Positions 1 to 9,660 are shown, counted from the stretch's first letter. The stretch: DNA of 64,000 bases from Halobaculum sp. MBLA0147 (GCF_041361345.1 NZ_JBGKAD010000001.1:1922001-1986000); one strand, 5' to 3'. Program-made: numbers and translations. The notes: generated by a model from the letters alone, not told the origin.

Positions 1-8
1 GTCGCCCG

Positions 9-1580
9 GTGACCGACGGCGGCACGGACACGGAGGGTGTCACGCTCGACCCCTGGGGCTCGGCGACGGTGGGCGACTACGAGAACCTCTTCGCGGAGTT
101 CGGGATCGAGGACTTCCGCGAGGTGTTAGACGAGGTCCCGGACCCGCACTACCTGATGCGGCGCCGCGTGATCTTCGGCCACCGGAACTACGGCCCGGTG
201 GCGCGGGCGCTGGCGAACGACGAGCCCGCCGCCGCACTGTCCGGGTTCATGCCCACCGGCGACCCCCACATCGGCCACAAGCTCGTGTTCGACGAGCTGA
301 TCTGGCACCAACGGCAGGGGGCCGACGCCTACGGACTGATCGCGGACTTGGAGGCCCACGCCGCCCGCGGCCTCTCGTGGGCGGAGATCGACGAACACGC
401 CCGCGACTACCTGCTGTCGCTGATCGCGCTCGGCTTCGACGCAGAGGAGGGGGAGCTGTACCGCCAGTCCACGAACGACCGCCTCCAGGATCTGGCCTTC
501 GAACTCGGCGGGCACGCCCGCTTCGCGGAGTTCGAGTCGATCTACGGGTTCGACGGCGAGACCAGCGTCTCGCACATGCAGTCGGTCGTCACCCAGATGG
601 CGGACATCCTCTACCCGCAACTGGACGAGCCGAAGCCGACCGTGATCCCCGTCGGGCCGGACCAGGACCCACACGTCCGCCTCGCACGCGACCTGGCGGC
701 GCGGATGCGCTACTTCAAGGTGACCGAAGCGTTCGCGAGCTTCGAGGCCGACGCCGCCGAGCGTGCGCTCCTCCGAGAAGCGTACGACGCCCGCGAGACG
801 TGGGCCGACGAGCCGGAGCGGCCGCGGTGTGAGGGTGCCGCCGCGTGGCTCGCGGACCGTCCCGTCGGTGCCGACGACGACGCGATCGCCGAGACACGTG
901 CCGGTGCCCGCGACCGCGTCGTCGAGAAGCTCGAGAACGCGGGGATGGAGCCGCTGCGACCGCGTGTGCGGTTCCTCGACCGCAACGCGAACGACGAGGC
1001 CTTCGAGGCCTTGATCGAGGCCGTCGACGGCGAGAAGCGGGTGTTCGACGCCCACGTCGACGCCTTCGAGATGGACGCCGCCGAGGCCGAGGCGCTCGCC
1101 CGCGAGGTGGAGATCGACGCGGGTGGGTACGGCTTCGTCGCCCCCTCCTCGCTCTACCACCGGTTCATGACCGGGCTCACGGGCGGGAAGATGTCCTCGT
1201 CGGTGCCGGCGAGTCACATCTCGCTGTTGGACGACCCCGAGGACGGCTACGACAAGGTGAAGGCCGCCACCACCGGCGGTCGGACGACGGCGGAGGAGCA
1301 ACGCGAGAAGGGCGGGAAGCCGGACGAGTGTCCCGTCTACGAACTGTACGCCTACCTCCTCTCGCAGGACGACGACGAGTTCGCCCAACGGGTGTACGAC
1401 GAGTGTGCCGGCGGCGAGCGACTCTGTGGCGGCTGCAAGGAGCAGGCGGCCGAGTTGATGCGGGAGTTCCTCGAAGACCACCAGGAGAAACGCGAGGAGG
1501 CGGAGGAGGTCCTCGCGGAGTTGGACGTGGACCTCGACGTGGCTGGCTCGCGCCGCGGCGTCGCACCCGCCGAGGAGTGA
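9..1580 (+). CDS. trpS: Tryptophan--tRNA ligase
   Basis: Charges tRNA-Trp with tryptophan in the cytoplasm; class I aminoacyl-tRNA synthetase of the TrpRS/TyrRS group. The 523-residue product carries the HIGH-type motif PHIGH at residues 86-90 after the typical GFMPTGDPHIGHK stretch, and the KMSSS loop (GGKMSSS) near residue 395. The length fits the large haloarchaeal TrpRS form with an acidic C-terminal tail. The GTG start used here is only 8 bases inside the window, so an earlier start cannot be excluded and the promoter is not visible. The next gene, rps6e, is read in the same direction after about 140 bases and probably has its own promoter. Confidence 0.95.
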   Translation: MTDGGTDTEGVTLDPWGSATVGDYENLFAEFGIEDFREVLDEVPDPHYLMRRRVIFGHRNYGPVARALANDEPAAALSGFMPTGDPHIGHKLVFDELIWHQRQGADAYGLIADLEAHAARGLSWAEIDEHARDYLLSLIALGFDAEEGELYRQSTNDRLQDLAFELGGHARFAEFESIYGFDGETSVSHMQSVVTQMADILYPQLDEPKPTVIPVGPDQDPHVRLARDLAARMRYFKVTEAFASFEADAAERALLREAYDARETWADEPERPRCEGAAAWLADRPVGADDDAIAETRAGARDRVVEKLENAGMEPLRPRVRFLDRNANDEAFEALIEAVDGEKRVFDAHVDAFEMDAAEAEALAREVEIDAGGYGFVAPSSLYHRFMTGLTGGKMSSSVPASHISLLDDPEDGYDKVKAATTGGRTTAEEQREKGGKPDECPVYELYAYLLSQDDDEFAQRVYDECAGGERLCGGCKEQAAELMREFLEDHQEKREEAEEVLAELDVDLDVAGSRRGVAPAEE

Positions 1581-1719
1581 GGCCGCGGCCCCCGACACGA
1601 GAGGCCGGGTCCCGACGGAAGGCTGGCCTCCACACGACCGGGAGCCGCCGTCTGCGTCGGGGTGACGGACGGGGACGGTATCGACGCCCTTTTGCGCCGA
1701 GACGGTGACTGTCGGGGTA

Positions 1720-2118
1720 ATGGCAGAGTTCGACGTCGTCGTCGGCGACGACACCGGCGACACGCGACAGTTCGAGGTCGAAGGACAGGACGCCAACCGT
1801 TTCCTCGGTCGGGAACTCGGCGAGGAGGTCGACGGCGGTGCCGTCGGACTCGACGGCTACACGCTGGCGCTGACCGGTGGGTCCGACGACGCCGGGCGGC
1901 CGATGCGCGAGGACGTGGCGGGCGACTCGCTGAAGGAGTTGCTGCTGGAGGGTGGCGTCGGCTACGAGCCGTCTCGCGACGGCGAACGCAAGCGCGTCAC
2001 CGTCCGCGGGCGTGAGATCTCCGAGGAGACGGCGCAGGTCAACGCCAGCGTCGTCGACGGCGGGTCGCTCGCGGACGCGCTGGACGACGACGAGGACGCC
2101 GACGAAGACGACGAGTGA
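1720..2118 (+). CDS. rps6e: Ribosomal protein S6e
   Basis: Component of the small ribosomal subunit in archaea and eukaryotes. The 132-residue product starts [11 protein letters not shown] and shows the S6e order: an N-terminal beta strand, a [20 protein letters not shown] stretch (the family signature for sugar/phosphate-like loops), then [14 protein letters not shown]. The C-terminus is a run of Asp and Glu, a common haloarchaeal extension. An in-frame GTG lies 15 bases upstream, but the ATG matches the family N-terminus. The DUF7112-like gene starts 5 bases downstream, so the two are probably co-transcribed. Confidence 0.93.
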   Translation: MAEFDVVVGDDTGDTRQFEVEGQDANRFLGRELGEEVDGGAVGLDGYTLALTGGSDDAGRPMREDVAGDSLKELLLEGGVGYEPSRDGERKRVTVRGREISEETAQVNASVVDGGSLADALDDDEDADEDDE

Positions 2119-2123
2119 GGTAG

Positions 2124-2579
2124 ATGGCGGACCGCATCGCCAGCGACGCACCGGCAGTCGCGAGCCACCGCACGCACCTCGTGCGCTCCGGTGGGACGCG
2201 ACTCCCGGCACTGGCGGTGCCCGACGCGGCCGCGCTCGCGGCCGGCGACCGGATCAGACTCGTTCTCGACGGTGACGTGTGTCACGCTCGCGTGGAGGGT
2301 GGCGCCGACGGGCCGGTGATCCGTGGCGCGTACGACACCGGCGGCGACCTCGCCGTGATCGACGGCCGCGACGACAGCGTCGCACCCGCGGACGTACCGA
2401 ACCGGCTCGTCGAGTGGTGCCGTGCGGCCGACCGCGAGCGGGGGGACGCGGTCGAACTCGACGAACTCGACCCCGGCTTCCACTACGGGCTCCGCGCGCC
2501 CGGGGAGCGCGCCGTCTACGATATCCTCGACCGCCCGGACACCGGGCTCCGCGACATCGCACGCGACCTCGACGGCTGA
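2124..2579 (+). CDS. Conserved haloarchaeal protein (DUF7112-like)
   Basis: A 151-residue soluble acidic protein of unknown function. It resembles the haloarchaeal family that I recall as DUF7112, an assignment from memory that could not be checked. A beta-rich N-terminal half (LPALAVPDAAALAAGDRIRL) is followed by a helical C-terminal part ending in a short helix-turn-helix-like segment (RAVYDILDRPDTGLRDIARDL). It starts 5 bases after the stop of rps6e, which suggests joint transcription with a translation gene. No catalytic motif is visible. Confidence 0.8.
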   Translation: MADRIASDAPAVASHRTHLVRSGGTRLPALAVPDAAALAAGDRIRLVLDGDVCHARVEGGADGPVIRGAYDTGGDLAVIDGRDDSVAPADVPNRLVEWCRAADRERGDAVELDELDPGFHYGLRAPGERAVYDILDRPDTGLRDIARDLDG

Positions 2580-2699
2580 TGGGACGCGAGCGGGTGGTGT
2601 CGCCCTCGACAGTGCGTACCGCGGCGCGCCGATCGGTGTACGTACTGCGACGTGCCCGAGACGGCTACCCTCAAGTACGTCGACGGCGAACGGAGTCGT

Positions 2700-3140
2700 A
2701 TGAGCGAAGACGAGACCATCGAGCCGTTGCTCGCAGACGCCGCAGACGACCGGCTCAGACAGCGTGCCGCGGGTGTCGGTGCCGTCGTCGGCGCCGTGCT
2801 CGGCGGTCGTCGCGGGCCGTTCGCGGCCGGGCTGTCTGCCGGTGTCGGTGGCGCGGTCGGCTACCTCGTCGGCGACGTGTTGGGTCGCCGCGGCGACGGC
2901 GACCTGCCGACACCAGACGTGGGCGGCGACCTCGCGGACGTGAGCGTCGACAGCGACGGCGGTGACCCGGTGACGATCGACATCGGTTCCGAGGACGCCG
3001 ACGCGGACGCGGCCGAGTCGACAGAAGAGACGGACACGGAGGAGTCGGCAGCCGACGCGGAGACGGACACGACGGACGACGCGGGAACGGACGCGACGAC
3101 GGACGCGGACGACGAGGACGACTCGACGGCCGAGGAGTAG
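2700..3140 (+). CDS. Glycine-zipper protein with acidic tail
   Basis: A 146-residue protein of unknown function. Residues about 22-65 form a glycine-rich hydrophobic stretch (GVGAVVGAVLGG, then AAGLSAGVGGAVGYLVGDVLG) typical of glycine-zipper membrane-associating segments. The remaining half is almost only Asp, Glu, Thr and Ala and is probably disordered. The ATG was chosen because an in-frame start 48 bases upstream would add a basic extension unlike the rest. It may insert in the membrane with an acidic cytoplasmic tail. The role is not known. Confidence 0.75.
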   Translation: MSEDETIEPLLADAADDRLRQRAAGVGAVVGAVLGGRRGPFAAGLSAGVGGAVGYLVGDVLGRRGDGDLPTPDVGGDLADVSVDSDGGDPVTIDIGSEDADADAAESTEETDTEESAADAETDTTDDAGTDATTDADDEDDSTAEE

Positions 3141-3262
3141 CGCCCTCCGTCACCGACGCGCTCGGTTCGGTGACGAGGTCGTGTCTGCCGTCGGCGAGGC
3201 TACTCCCGCCGTCGCCGACCGCGACGAACAGCGTTTTTGACGCTGGACCGGCCACCGGGTGT

Positions 3263-3718
3263 ATGGACGAGACCGACGACGGCGACGGCGGCGCACTGAC
3301 GGCGTTCCTCGCCGGCGAGCGGCTGGCGGACGTAGCGATCTTCCTCGCGGACGACTACCTCGACACGGAGGGGCGGCTGGCCGAGCTCGGCGAGGCCGTC
3401 GACGGCGGGGTCGTCCTCGTCGTCGAGGGGGAGAAGGGCCGTCGCGCGTTCGCCTCCGGCACGGGGATGGACGCGGTGGAGTTCGCACAGACGGCGATGA
3501 ACACCGACGGGCAGATCAACCGCCACCTCAACGGTGGCGACTGTCCGGCGACGGACGCCGACGGCCCTCACGCCGTCGAGTTCGCGTTCGCCTTCGCCGA
3601 GGAGGAGAACCCGGGCGTCGGTGGCCTCTACGCCGAGGGTGACGTGGTCCACGCCTACGCACACTGTTCGTGTGGCACCAGCTACTCCCACAAGTGGGTC
3701 GTCGGCGACCGCGCCTGA
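3263..3718 (+). CDS. Conserved haloarchaeal protein (DUF5807-like)
   Basis: A 151-residue protein. It contains the phrase VVLVVEGEKGRRAFASGTGMDAVEFAQ in its first half (quoted here in two blocks: VVLVVEGEKGRR and AFASGTGMDAVEFAQ), and a C-terminal CSCGTSYSHKW segment with two cysteines and a histidine that could bind a metal. It matches my memory of the haloarchaeal family DUF5807, which has no assigned function. The ATG was chosen over an upstream in-frame start because the extra 31 residues are not acidic. It stands alone between two spacer regions, with a tandem 9-base repeat just downstream. Confidence 0.82.
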   Translation: MDETDDGDGGALTAFLAGERLADVAIFLADDYLDTEGRLAELGEAVDGGVVLVVEGEKGRRAFASGTGMDAVEFAQTAMNTDGQINRHLNGGDCPATDADGPHAVEFAFAFAEEENPGVGGLYAEGDVVHAYAHCSCGTSYSHKWVVGDRA

Positions 3719-3728
3719 TCCTCGCCGC

Positions 3729-3765
3729 GACGACGCTGACGACGCTGACGACGCTGACGACGCTC
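3729..3765. repeat. Tandem 9-base repeat
   Basis: Four head-to-tail copies of a 9-base unit (ACGACGCTG) lie in the short gap between the convergent DUF5807-like gene and the helicase gene. It is probably a slippage-prone spacer; no terminator-like T run accompanies it. Confidence 0.8.
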
Positions 3766-3792
3766 GACTCCAGTCCGTAGACGCGGCGACGA

Positions 3793-6186
3793 CTACTCCG
3801 CGGACCGCATCGCGTCGCGGTCGCGCAGGTGATCGGCCAGCGCAGCGTACACGTCGGCCGCACTCTCCGCGTGATCGCGGTCGTCACCGACGGTCCCGAG
3901 TCTCGCCCAGTCGCCGACCAGGACGAGCCGCCGCCGCGCCCGGGTGAGTGCGACGTTCAGCCGTCGTGGTCCGGCCGCCGGGAACGTGAGGAACCCACTG
4001 GCCGCGCTCGGGTTGCTCCGGACGAACGACACTACCACCGCGGCCCGCTCGCTCCCCTGGAACGCGTCGACCGTGTCGACCGCCACCGTCCCGTCGTCGG
4101 TGTCCGTGCCGTACCGGTCGGCGGCCGCCGTGTCGCGCTCGCTGCCGGCAGCTACGCCGCTCCCGTCGAGGAGCCCCTCCTCGCCGAGTCGGTCGCGGCA
4201 GACGGCGCGCTGTCCGGAGTACGGCGTGATCACCGCGATCGAGCCCGGATCGAGCCCCGCCTCCAACAGTCGTCGCACCTCGCGACAGACGACCGCAGCC
4301 TCGCGGTCGTTGGCGTACGACTCGGTGCCGTGAGGGCGCTCCCCCCCGGCCACGTCGACACCCGCGAGCGGCGGCAGGTCGCCGACGGTCCGCTCGGCGT
4401 CCGCGGCCGTCTCCAGCCACCCGTCGTAGAACTGCTCGCTCGGGAAGGCGGCGATCGCGGGGTGCATCCGGTACTGACGGCGGAGCGACACCGCCGCGTC
4501 CGCGCCGTACCGGTCCAGCAGCGTCTCGAACAGCGACGGCCGGAGTCGGTCCGTCGCCGCCGACTCGCCGGCCGCGTACGGCGGGAGTTGGCGGTGATCG
4601 CCCGCCAACACGAGCTTCTCGGCGCGAGCGAGGACGATCAGCGTCGCGGCGCGACTCGCCTGTGTCGCCTCGTCGACGACCGCGAGGTCGAACCGGCTCC
4701 GGTCGAACTGCGCCGCGCCGCTCGTCGTCGCCGCCACCACGTCCGCAGCGGCGACCGACTCGCCGACGTACGACCGCTCGACGACCGGGTTCGACGAGTT
4801 GCGACCGACGCGCGCCAGCGAGAGGTCGCCGCGCTCGGCGGCCGCGTGGAGCGTGTCCGGTGCCGGTTCGCCCGGCGTGGACTCCCCGACGAGCAGGTTG
4901 TCGACGGCCTGGTTCGAGTGGGCCGTCACGAGCACGGACTGCCCCTTCTCGACGGCCGCCAGGACGGTCGCAGTGAGTGTCCGCGTCTTCCCCGTCCCCG
5001 GCGGCCCGTGCAACAGGGCGAGGTCGTCTGCGCCGTCGGCCCACACCAGCGCGTCGTGTTGGTGACGGTCGAGATCGACCGCCGTCTCGGGGAGGTCGAA
5101 GCGGTTCGCGGAGAACGACAGCGCGTCGCGACCGGCGACCAGCGCGCGCTTCGCGGGGGTCTCGCGAACCGCCGCGACCCCGTCGAGCCGGCGCTCGTAC
5201 GGCACCGGCGTGACGAGCGGCGCGAGCCAGAGGTCGACGCCGTCCGCGAGTGACGCGGCGAGACGGTCCACCACCGCGTCGCTCACCGCGTCCCAGTCCG
5301 GGTGGATCGTCACCCGTGGGTCCTCGACCGCCGCGAGTCGCACCGGCACCGGGAACCCCTCCCCGTCGGCGTCCGCGAGACACCAGTCGCCCGCGAACAG
5401 TCCCGCCGCGCGGAGGTCGACGCGCTCGGCCGGCACGTCCGCGAGTCGGTAGCGGTAGGCGGCACCCGTCGCTCGTTCGTCCGCGTCCCCGTATCGTGAG
5501 TCGCCGTGCCGCGACTCGCCGTGTCGCGAGTCGCCGTCCCGAGAGCCGTCACCGCCGGCACGCGACGCGTCGACACCCCCACGCCCCGACGCCGCGCCGT
5601 CTCGAACCGCGCCAGCGAGTCGGAACGGACCGACGGTCTCGTCGTCGCGTCGTCGTCGACCCACGTCGCGGCGCTCGTACGCCTCGCGAGCGCCCGCCCG
5701 CTCGCGGTCGCGCTCGTCGCGGACGGCCGCCGCCACCTCGTCGAACCACGCCGTCGTGGCAGCCTCGTCGAGCGGATCGACGGGGTCGACGTGCCGTGGC
5801 GGGAGGTCGTCCTCCGAGACCGTGGTGGCGACGCCGGGGCGTTCTGCCGGGACCCAGAACCGGAGTCGGTGACCCAGTTCCGTCCGCGCGTGGTCGTCGG
5901 CGTCGGTGAACCGGACGGTGCCGGAGACGCCGAAGCCGGTGTCGAGCCAGCCGACCTGGCTGGCCTCGGGTCTGTAGACGACGTACTCCGAGGTGGGCGT
6001 CGGCGTCGTCGCGTCGAACAGCGGGACGGCGTACCCCGCCGGGTCGTCGGTCTCGACGGCGAGGTGGTCGAGTGCGGTCTCCAGTGCCGCCGGCACGTCC
6101 GTCGGCGAGTGGTCGTCGCGGTCGAGGTCGGCCGCGAACAGCCGCGCGTCGGCGAGCCGCCAGGTGTCGACGAGTTCGTCGATCAC
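3793..6186 (-). CDS. Superfamily 1 DNA/RNA helicase (Upf1/DNA2-like)
   Basis: ATP-dependent helicase of the SF1B Upf1/DNA2/SMUBP2 group. The 797-residue protein has a long N-terminal accessory region, then Walker A GPPGTGKT at residues 394-401, motif Ia (TAHSNQAVDNLL), Walker B-type VVDEATQ, motif III (AGDHRQLPP), motif IV region QYRMHP, motif V (TVDAFQGSE) and motif VI (NVALTRAR). All helicase motifs look intact. Residues about 217-234 hold a short tandem of GDSRHG-like units that matches a nucleotide repeat and probably forms a flexible linker. Convergent with the upstream small genes. A role in DNA or RNA metabolism is clear, but the exact substrate is not. Confidence 0.92.
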   Translation of the reverse strand: MIDELVDTWRLADARLFAADLDRDDHSPTDVPAALETALDHLAVETDDPAGYAVPLFDATTPTPTSEYVVYRPEASQVGWLDTGFGVSGTVRFTDADDHARTELGHRLRFWVPAERPGVATTVSEDDLPPRHVDPVDPLDEAATTAWFDEVAAAVRDERDRERAGAREAYERRDVGRRRRDDETVGPFRLAGAVRDGAASGRGGVDASRAGGDGSRDGDSRHGESRHGDSRYGDADERATGAAYRYRLADVPAERVDLRAAGLFAGDWCLADADGEGFPVPVRLAAVEDPRVTIHPDWDAVSDAVVDRLAASLADGVDLWLAPLVTPVPYERRLDGVAAVRETPAKRALVAGRDALSFSANRFDLPETAVDLDRHQHDALVWADGADDLALLHGPPGTGKTRTLTATVLAAVEKGQSVLVTAHSNQAVDNLLVGESTPGEPAPDTLHAAAERGDLSLARVGRNSSNPVVERSYVGESVAAADVVAATTSGAAQFDRSRFDLAVVDEATQASRAATLIVLARAEKLVLAGDHRQLPPYAAGESAATDRLRPSLFETLLDRYGADAAVSLRRQYRMHPAIAAFPSEQFYDGWLETAADAERTVGDLPPLAGVDVAGGERPHGTESYANDREAAVVCREVRRLLEAGLDPGSIAVITPYSGQRAVCRDRLGEEGLLDGSGVAAGSERDTAAADRYGTDTDDGTVAVDTVDAFQGSERAAVVVSFVRSNPSAASGFLTFPAAGPRRLNVALTRARRRLVLVGDWARLGTVGDDRDHAESAADVYAALADHLRDRDAMRSAE

Positions 6187-6268
6187 GGACTCGCCGCTCG
6201 GGAACCCGTGGGGTTGACGCTGGCGGTTTCCGACGACTCACCGGTGTCGGCACCGCCCCTTGGGACAC

Positions 6269-7252
6269 TCACCCCGCCCGCACGGCGCGCCACTCCTCGC
6301 GCCCCCACCGCACGAGCGTCGGCCAGGCGACGACGAGCGCGACGGAGACACCGGCGCTCGCGGCGCCGACCACCGCACGCAGCGGCACCGTGTCGGGGAA
6401 CACGCCGAACACGACCGGGAGCCCACTCGTGACGACGACACCGGCGTACGCGAACGGGGTGCCGACGACGACCAGCCCGGCGAGCGCCGCGAGCGGGCCG
6501 ACCGGCTCCGGCTCCGTCCCACGTGCTCGCCAGACGGCGTACCCGCCGAGTCCGCCGCCGAACGCCACCGCCGCACCCACCGTCGTCCGGCCGTCACTAC
6601 CGACCCCGCCGACGAAGACACCCGCGACGACCGCGACCAGCGCCAGCAGCGCCGCGAGGAAGAACACGCGATCCGGGCGCGGCCGGAGCCCCGGGCGACC
6701 GGCCCGGACGAGCAGCCACAGCGTCGCCGCGCCGATCGCGACGCCGCCGAGCACGTCGCCGACGGTGTGGAGGCCGAGCAGGACGCGCGTCGCCGCGACG
6801 ACGGCGACGATGCCACCCGCCGCGAGCCAGCGCCGTCGCCGCGTCCCCACGTCGAGGAACGCCGCGAGCGCGCCGTACACCGCCGCCGCGCCGACGGCGT
6901 GGCCGGACGGGAACCCGTAGCCGGTGTCGCTGGCGGCCGACCGAACGACACTCGCGAGTGGCGGCGGGAGCCACCCGGGTACCGTCGCCGTCGCCGCGCC
7001 GGGGGGCCGCGGGACCGCGACGACCGCCTTCGCACCCAACGCGACCGCCAGCGCACCCAGGCCGACGGCGACCAGCGCCGCCCCGACGCGCCGCGGTTCG
7101 GCCGTGACCGGGGGCGCGAGCCAGTAGCCGAGCGTCGCCAGGAGGAACAGGAACCACGGGTCGCCGGCCTGCGTGAGGACCGCGGCGGCGACGGTCAGCC
7201 ACCCCGGCGCGTCGGTCAGCGTCGCGTCGAGCACCCCCGTCACCGGCGTCAC
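6269..7252 (-). CDS. PAP2-family membrane phosphatase
   Basis: Integral membrane phosphatase of the type 2 phosphatidic acid phosphatase superfamily. The 327-residue product shows the three-part active site in order: KAVVAVPRP (C1), GYGFPSGHA (C2, with the catalytic His) and RVLLGLHTVGDVLGG (C3), embedded among eight or more hydrophobic segments. The C-terminal half adds several transmembrane helices beyond the core. GTG start: it overlaps the TGA of the upstream coiled-coil gene (GTGA), which indicates translational coupling. Likely substrates are lipid phosphates or prenyl pyrophosphates; this is inference from the family. Confidence 0.9.
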   Translation of the reverse strand: MTPVTGVLDATLTDAPGWLTVAAAVLTQAGDPWFLFLLATLGYWLAPPVTAEPRRVGAALVAVGLGALAVALGAKAVVAVPRPPGAATATVPGWLPPPLASVVRSAASDTGYGFPSGHAVGAAAVYGALAAFLDVGTRRRRWLAAGGIVAVVAATRVLLGLHTVGDVLGGVAIGAATLWLLVRAGRPGLRPRPDRVFFLAALLALVAVVAGVFVGGVGSDGRTTVGAAVAFGGGLGGYAVWRARGTEPEPVGPLAALAGLVVVGTPFAYAGVVVTSGLPVVFGVFPDTVPLRAVVGAASAGVSVALVVAWPTLVRWGREEWRAVRAG

Positions 7253-7749
7253 CTCCGACGGCGGATCGCGTCGGCGGCACGACTCGGCACGGAGAGGAGG
7301 TTCAGTCCGACGCCGACCAGCACGAACAGCGTGTACAGCCCCAGCGTCGACAGGAAGAGGATCAGCATCGCGCCGATGGCGAACCAGCCGTCGAGGAACC
7401 GGAACGCGGCGACGGTCATGATCGTCCCGTACAGCAACACGAGGTACGGTCCCCAACCACGGGCGCGTCCGCGTCGCATCCGCGCCCGGACGTACCGTTT
7501 GAGTTCGGCCTCCAGCGCCGGCTTCTCGACGGTTCGGTCCTCCACGGCGTCGAGTTCCGACCGGAGTTCGGCCAGTTCGTCGGCGAGCTCCGACAGGTCC
7601 GGGGCACCTTCACCACGTGCCGGCTCGCTCTCGGTGCCGGCCGCGTCGTCGTCGGCGGACGACCCACGGTTCCCGTCGCCGGTCGACCCCCGGTTCGGGT
7701 GGGCTGACGACCCCCGATCCTCGTCGCCGGTCCCGTACTCGTCGCTCAT
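7249..7749 (-). CDS. Membrane protein with N-terminal coiled coil
   Basis: A 166-residue protein. The first 45 residues are polar and Gly/Asp/Ser-rich. Residues about 50-90 form a heptad-like coiled coil (LSELADELAELRSELDAVED, then EKPALEAELKRYV). Two transmembrane helices follow (YLVLLYGTIMTVAAFRF and GAMLILFLSTLGLYTLFVL). It ends in a basic RAADAIRRRR tail. The ATG at MSDEYG was preferred over upstream in-frame starts because the extension is basic. It is coupled to the downstream PAP2 gene by a 4-base overlap. Function unknown; haloarchaeal relatives are annotated only as coiled-coil domain proteins. Confidence 0.8.
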   Translation of the reverse strand: MSDEYGTGDEDRGSSAHPNRGSTGDGNRGSSADDDAAGTESEPARGEGAPDLSELADELAELRSELDAVEDRTVEKPALEAELKRYVRARMRRGRARGWGPYLVLLYGTIMTVAAFRFLDGWFAIGAMLILFLSTLGLYTLFVLVGVGLNLLSVPSRAADAIRRRR

Positions 7750-7905
7750 CTCGTCGGGACCGAGAGCCGGCTCTCCCTTCACGTTGCCGAAGTTCGTCGC
7801 GACTCCCCAGCTCCCCCGGTGTCGACTCACCCGACGCTGCCTCACTCGACTCCGCGACTCCCTGGCCGCTACCCCACTCGACTCCGCGGTTCTCTCCACG
7901 CCGCC

Positions 7906-8199
7906 TCACTCGGCGGTCGCGAGGCGGTAGGCACGCACCGCCGTCAGCAGCGTCGTCACCAGCAACGCCGTCGTCACGGCGAGGACGAACCCCAAGACGA
8001 GGAACCAGCCGGCCGCGCCGACGACCGGGTACGAGCGACCGGCTCCGACCGGTCCCAACAGCTCGAACACCCGGACGACGTACACGAGCGCGGCGAGTGC
8101 GAGGCCACTCGCGACGCCGACCGCCGCGTTGCGCCGCACGTCGAGGACCGCCACCAACCCGCCGGACGGCGGCCGGTCTGGGATCTCTGCGTCGCTCAC
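7906..8199 (-). CDS. Small haloarchaeal membrane protein
   Basis: A 97-residue protein with a short acidic N-terminus (SDAEIPDRPPSGG) and two or three hydrophobic segments (VASGLALAALVYVVRVFELL and VGAAGWFLVLGFVLAVTTAL). The GTG start was chosen because upstream in-frame codons would give a strongly basic, non-haloarchaeal extension. No motif suggests a function. It lies in a same-strand run of membrane protein genes between the MFS permease and the coiled-coil protein. Confidence 0.75.
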   Translation of the reverse strand: MSDAEIPDRPPSGGLVAVLDVRRNAAVGVASGLALAALVYVVRVFELLGPVGAGRSYPVVGAAGWFLVLGFVLAVTTALLVTTLLTAVRAYRLATAE

Positions 8200-8313
8200 A
8201 CCCCTCGTTGGGCCCTCGGGCTCAAAGCGTCTCCGACTCCGCCCGAGCCTCCAGTTCTCCTCCGTGCCGCGGGGTGTGCCGGTCCGGCGTCGCCCGGCGG
8301 CCACCACGGGTGG

Positions 8314-9660
8314 TCAGGCGTACGCCGCGAACTCCTCGCCGCGGAGGAGGAAGTACCCCGTCCCCACGAGCCCGACGACGGTCGCGAGGCCGAACGCGAG
8401 TCGCGGATCGACACCGTACAGCCACCCGCCGACGGCGGCACTCGGGATCGTGACCGCGTTCCGCACGAGGTAGTACGACCCCGTCACGCGCCCGCCGGCG
8501 TCCGCCTCGGCAGGCCCGACGATCAGCGCCTTGTGGGCCGGCAGCCCGGCGAACCGGAGCCCCGAGCCGGCGAACAACAGCGCGTAGACGGCCGCGTCGG
8601 CGGGTGCGGCGACGATCACGGCGGGGAAGACGGCGTACACCGCGAAGCCGAGTCCGACGACCGGGACCAGTCCCACCCGCTCGGCGAGTCTGGCGACCGG
8701 CGCCATCGTCACGAGCGCGACGGCCATCTCGACGGCCAACAACACCCCGAAGTACGCCTCGGGTGCGAGCCGTCCGACGACCGGCAGCGTCGCGCCGACC
8801 GCACGGAAGTCGACGACGACGCGGACGAAGAACACGTACACCATCCCGTTGGCGAAGCGGACGAGGGTGTCCCCGACGAGCAGCGGCCGCAACGGCGAGG
8901 GCAACGAGCGTAGGTCCTCGCGGATCGTCGCCAGCCCGTCGAAAGAGTCGCCCAACGAGTCGTTCGTGGCGTCGTACAGCACGTGTTGGGCGACGGTCGC
9001 GACGCCGCCGACGAGCGCCGCGAGCAGGAGGAGGAGTCGAAATCCGACGTCGAAGCTGTACACCGCGAGGATCGCCGCGGCGACGAGCGGGCCGAGGAGG
9101 AACGCGGTCCGGCGGAACGTCTCCGTCGCCGCGAACCCCGCGGCGAGGTGTTCGGGTGCGACGGACTGTTTCACGACCGCGAACGTCGCGCCGAGCCCGA
9201 ACGACTTCCACCCCTGCGAGAGGAACAGGCCGACGAACAGGGTGACCACCGCGAGGTTCGTCTCCAGGGTCACGCCACCGACGACGAGCGGCCCGAGCGG
9301 CACGGACGCGAGGTCACCGGCGACCCACCAGACGAGGAAGCCGGCGGTCGAGGCGACGCCGAACAGTGTCAGCGCCGCCCGCGAGCCGATCCGGTCGGAC
9401 AGTGCGCCGCCGGGGTACGGGAACACCGCCGAGATCAGGTTCCCGAGACTCCCGTACAGTCCGATGGTGAGGCTGGAGGCCCCCAACACGGCGAGGTACT
9501 GCGGGAGGTAGCGACCGGTCGCCTGGAACCCAAGCGAGAACGCGAACATCGCGACCGAGAGCACCAGCGTGTCCCGCGGCAGCGCGGCCACCTGCCCGAA
9601 CGGGTCGAACGGGTCGGGTGTCTCCGACGCGGGCGACTCCCCCGCGGGACCGTCGGTCAT
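8314..9660 (-). CDS. MFS transporter
   Basis: Secondary transporter of the major facilitator superfamily, 448 residues with about 12 hydrophobic helices in two halves separated by a cytoplasmic loop near residues 215-240 (EDLRSLPSPLRPLL). The loop after helix 2 reads GGALSDRIGSRA, the usual MFS motif A (GxxxDRxGRR-like). Substrate cannot be told; many haloarchaeal relatives are annotated as drug or sugar exporters. It has a polar N-terminal leader. The start ATG is separated from the divergent gene on the other strand by about 220 bases holding no clear feature. Confidence 0.9.
   Translation of the reverse strand: MTDGPAGESPASETPDPFDPFGQVAALPRDTLVLSVAMFAFSLGFQATGRYLPQYLAVLGASSLTIGLYGSLGNLISAVFPYPGGALSDRIGSRAALTLFGVASTAGFLVWWVAGDLASVPLGPLVVGGVTLETNLAVVTLFVGLFLSQGWKSFGLGATFAVVKQSVAPEHLAAGFAATETFRRTAFLLGPLVAAAILAVYSFDVGFRLLLLLAALVGGVATVAQHVLYDATNDSLGDSFDGLATIREDLRSLPSPLRPLLVGDTLVRFANGMVYVFFVRVVVDFRAVGATLPVVGRLAPEAYFGVLLAVEMAVALVTMAPVARLAERVGLVPVVGLGFAVYAVFPAVIVAAPADAAVYALLFAGSGLRFAGLPAHKALIVGPAEADAGGRVTGSYYLVRNAVTIPSAAVGGWLYGVDPRLAFGLATVVGLVGTGYFLLRGEEFAAYA

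Noticed and set aside
126-1796. Long open frame on the minus strand opposite trpS
   Set aside because: It is a shadow of the GC-rich third-position bias of trpS; the product is Val/Leu/Arg-rich with no acidic haloarchaeal character or known motif.
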